A stretch of 7,673 nt of DNA. It comes from Spirochaetaceae bacterium (GTDB lineage: Bacteria > Spirochaetota > Spirochaetia > Treponematales > Breznakiellaceae). The stretch covers positions 1-7,673 of the forward strand of contig JAIRZA010000197.1 in NCBI GenBank assembly GCA_031267475.1, given 5' to 3'. This document shows positions 7,001-7,673 of this stretch, in pieces. The notes below the pieces were generated by a model, which did not search any database, was not told the DNA's origin, and worked only from the letters and a program-made list of their open reading frames with translations. The number at the start of each line of letters is the position of its first letter. Within the stretch, counting starts at the first letter, position 1. The position numbers and the translations under genes are program-made.

Positions 7001-7319
7001 TACGCTTACCACAGTGCTGGGCTTGGCGCCTTTGGCTTTTGCCCCCGGCGAGGGTTCGGAAATGGTCGCCCCAATAGGCAAGACTGTTTTCGGCGGCTTG
7101 ACGTTCGGCACTATGATGACGTTGTTTTTAATGCCCGCGATATACGCTAAAATTAATAAGCATGACGACGAGCGCCGCGCCATTGCCGATATGAAGCGCG
7201 AGGGTATGGCGTCCGGATTGAGCAAGGCGGATATGAAGAGGCTGGTGCGCGAGAAGCGGGCGGAACAGCGCGCAAACGAAATGAGAATCGCGGAGAACGC
7301 GGAAAAAGCAAAAGAATAG
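4038..7319 (+). CDS. RND-family efflux pump permease (AcrB-like, HAE type)
   Basis: This is the inner-membrane proton-driven transporter of the tripartite system. Its 1093 residues show the twofold RND layout. TM1 lies near 11-32, followed by a first periplasmic domain with YTGAGPEEVERSISRPLEAA. TM2-6 span about 348-497, TM7 lies near 547-563, then a second periplasmic domain, then TM8-12 from about 880 to 1040. TM4 reads GMLVDNSIVILEN with Asp410 and Asn411; TM10 reads VNNGIVLVDY with Asn951 and Asn952. In AcrB these sites are Asp407, Asp408 and Lys940, Asn941. The heavy-metal TM4 motif (DFG...DGA) is absent, which favours drugs or amphiphiles as substrates. Two glycine-rich loops (625-639 and 679-685) interrupt the second periplasmic domain. 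A charged tail of roughly 50 residues follows TM12. The start has AAAGGA at 5 nt spacing. The family is certain; the substrate is unknown. Confidence 0.93.
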   Translation: MSLSKAIVSRPTTLFIIFVLLMGLGGFALVNLPIDLLPDVSYPYVIVSTTYTGAGPEEVERSISRPLEAALSSVSNLKQLNSTSSKGSSMVSMEFNYGTDLADASNSIRDALDRIRRYLPDGAGSPTIFKFDPSMMPVMGLMVMSENRSPEDLRQIASDSIVPRLEQIPGVATATINGGRDRQIRVEIRSSRLEAYGLTVTQLQQMIVSQNAQVAAGSITEGGLSFILNTMGEYTSLDQIRNTVIYYAPSIGANGRAGQPVEVYLRDIADVREGYADQESVVYVNGQEAVQLTVQKQSGQNSVQVAKNLRKQMTDLSSELPSDIKVTEIFNTTDTIEDSLNNVTSSAVSGALLAVLILFIFLRSIKPTIIIGVSIPVSIIITIMLMYFFGMTLNLMTLAGLFLGVGMLVDNSIVILENIYHYREKGAKLIPAAILGTEEMIIAIVASTFTTICVFLPLVMFQGLLEMAGELFAGLAFTVVFSLTISLFTALFLVPILSSHYLPLLTRKQAPLKGILAVVDGYFARFLHGMEDGYRKIVAKVLRHKLLVVAVLFIMFVGSIMMIPKIGWVFMPEQASDSVIINATMPLGTALAETEKTLEQVQTIVEKELVKDGKQAYKNIILNAGGGGGLFGGGSSNSGSLRINLIDFDNQVMTSDDIQAAIRPYFNQFPGVRFRFSSGGGMMGGSSSPIDIVLHTNDLVKGKVMADKIADILRDKIENATEPQVSLNDGLPQIEIELNRERMYALGLNAYTVGNEIKAAVDGITASQFKEGNDDLDIVLILAEADRSSRPALDHIFVRSAVTGARVPLSNFATYKEGTGPMTISREDQGRVIHVTAGVKPGTKLNEIEAQIQGVIKAEIPAEEDVIITYAGDNAEMIKMAINFLLIVVVAIALVFGVMASLFESFRDPFIIIFTIPLSVIGVVAIYFITGDRFNVLTAVGLLVLVGVIVNNGIVLVDYTNLLRKRGLGLEEACIEAAGNRLRPILMSTLTTVLGLAPLAFAPGEGSEMVAPIGKTVFGGLTFGTMMTLFLMPAIYAKINKHDDERRAIADMKREGMASGLSKADMKRLVREKRAEQRANEMRIAENAEKAKE

Positions 7320-7328
7320 GGGTGTAGT

Positions 7329-7628
7329 ATGAGGATAGAAATCATAGCCAACTTAACTATCGAAGAAAATATTATGGACGAGCTGCGCACTGAAGGCGTC
7401 GCGAAATTTTACACAAAAACGCCGAGTGTGCACGGCGTAGGCCGTCAAGGTCCGCGCATGGGAGACGCGGTGTGGCCGGAGGAAAATTTTATGATGGTGG
7501 TATGGTGCGATATGGAGGAGGCTCTGGGTATTGAACGCGCCGTGAATCGTGTAAAAAAGAGTTTCCCTAACGAGGGGGTCAAGATATTCGGTTTGCACCA
7601 AATCTACGCTAACGACAAACTGCTCTGA
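7329..7628 (+). CDS. Small PII-like (ferredoxin-fold) protein, probable efflux modulator
   Basis: The product has 99 residues and no signal peptide or membrane segment, so it should be cytoplasmic. The pattern fits the PII superfamily: strand MRIEIIANL, helix to about residue 22, strand and loop with GVGRQG (36-41) resembling the GFGRQ of PII proteins, strand FMMVVWCD, helix ALGIERAVNRVKKSF, and a last strand VKIFGLHQI. The T loop is short and lacks the PII tyrosine motif YRGAEY, and the GDGKIF nucleotide-binding B loop is missing. Classical GlnB function is therefore unlikely. It starts 9 nt after the pump stop, with AGGGG overlapping that stop codon, so translation is probably coupled. PII-like proteins beside RND exporters are known (PII-NG, DUF3240 types). 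A regulatory role on the pump is inference. Confidence 0.7.
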   Translation: MRIEIIANLTIEENIMDELRTEGVAKFYTKTPSVHGVGRQGPRMGDAVWPEENFMMVVWCDMEEALGIERAVNRVKKSFPNEGVKIFGLHQIYANDKLL

Positions 7629-7636
7629 TAGAATTT

Positions 7637-7660
7637 GGCTCAACGCAGTAGCGTTGAGCT
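7637..7660. repeat. Strong hairpin after the operon, near the window end
   Basis: GCTCAACGC (7638-7646) and GCGTTGAGC (7651-7659) form a perfect 9-bp stem with an AGTA loop; G7637 and T7660 can add a wobble pair. It begins 8 nt after the last stop codon. No T tract follows: the next bases include the palindrome CTCCGGAG (7659-7666). It may end the operon transcript in a Rho-independent-like or processing role, or be the first half of a palindromic repeat cut by the window end. Confidence 0.55.
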
Positions 7661-7673
7661 CCGGAGTTTGCGC

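Noticed and set aside
1..7673. CRISPR array, tRNA, rRNA or insertion sequence
   Set aside because: No regularly spaced direct repeats, no cloverleaf-like segment and no transposase were found on either strand.

Overview
The window holds one complete efflux operon, all on the + strand: a double TetR-type regulator (365-1609), a TolC-family outer-membrane channel (1637-3049), a lipoprotein periplasmic adaptor (3084-4016), an RND inner-membrane pump (4038-7319) and a small PII-like protein (7329-7628). Gaps between genes are 27, 34, 21 and 9 nt. Every gene has a readable Shine-Dalgarno sequence and no terminator is visible between genes, so one transcript from a promoter at about 271-299 is the simplest reading.

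The cell must be diderm, because the system has an outer-membrane channel, a periplasmic adaptor and an RND pump. The adaptor is a short lipoprotein with no alpha-helical hairpin, a form known from the spirochaete Borrelia (BesA). The pump has the VDN/VNN form of the RND relay motifs. With the mid-range GC content and purine-rich ribosome binding sites, a spirochaete of the Treponema type is my best guess. This is inference, not proof.

Layout: 1-270 has no gene I can support, but it is packed with inverted repeats. 271-364 carries the promoter and ribosome binding site of the regulator. 365-7628 is the operon. 7629-7673 contains another strong hairpin, possibly the edge of a repeat element cut by the window end.

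How the parts work together: TolC, adaptor and pump should form an envelope-spanning exporter driven by the proton gradient, probably for drugs or other amphiphiles rather than metal ions. The double TetR protein is the likely ligand-sensing regulator of the operon. The PII-like protein could tune the pump after assembly.

The most notable feature is an uninterrupted run of 14 G at 1031-1044, lying exactly between the two TetR modules. A change of one G in either direction brings a stop within 30 bases, leaving a single-module protein of about 233-235 residues. This has the layout of a phase-variation switch acting on an efflux regulator.
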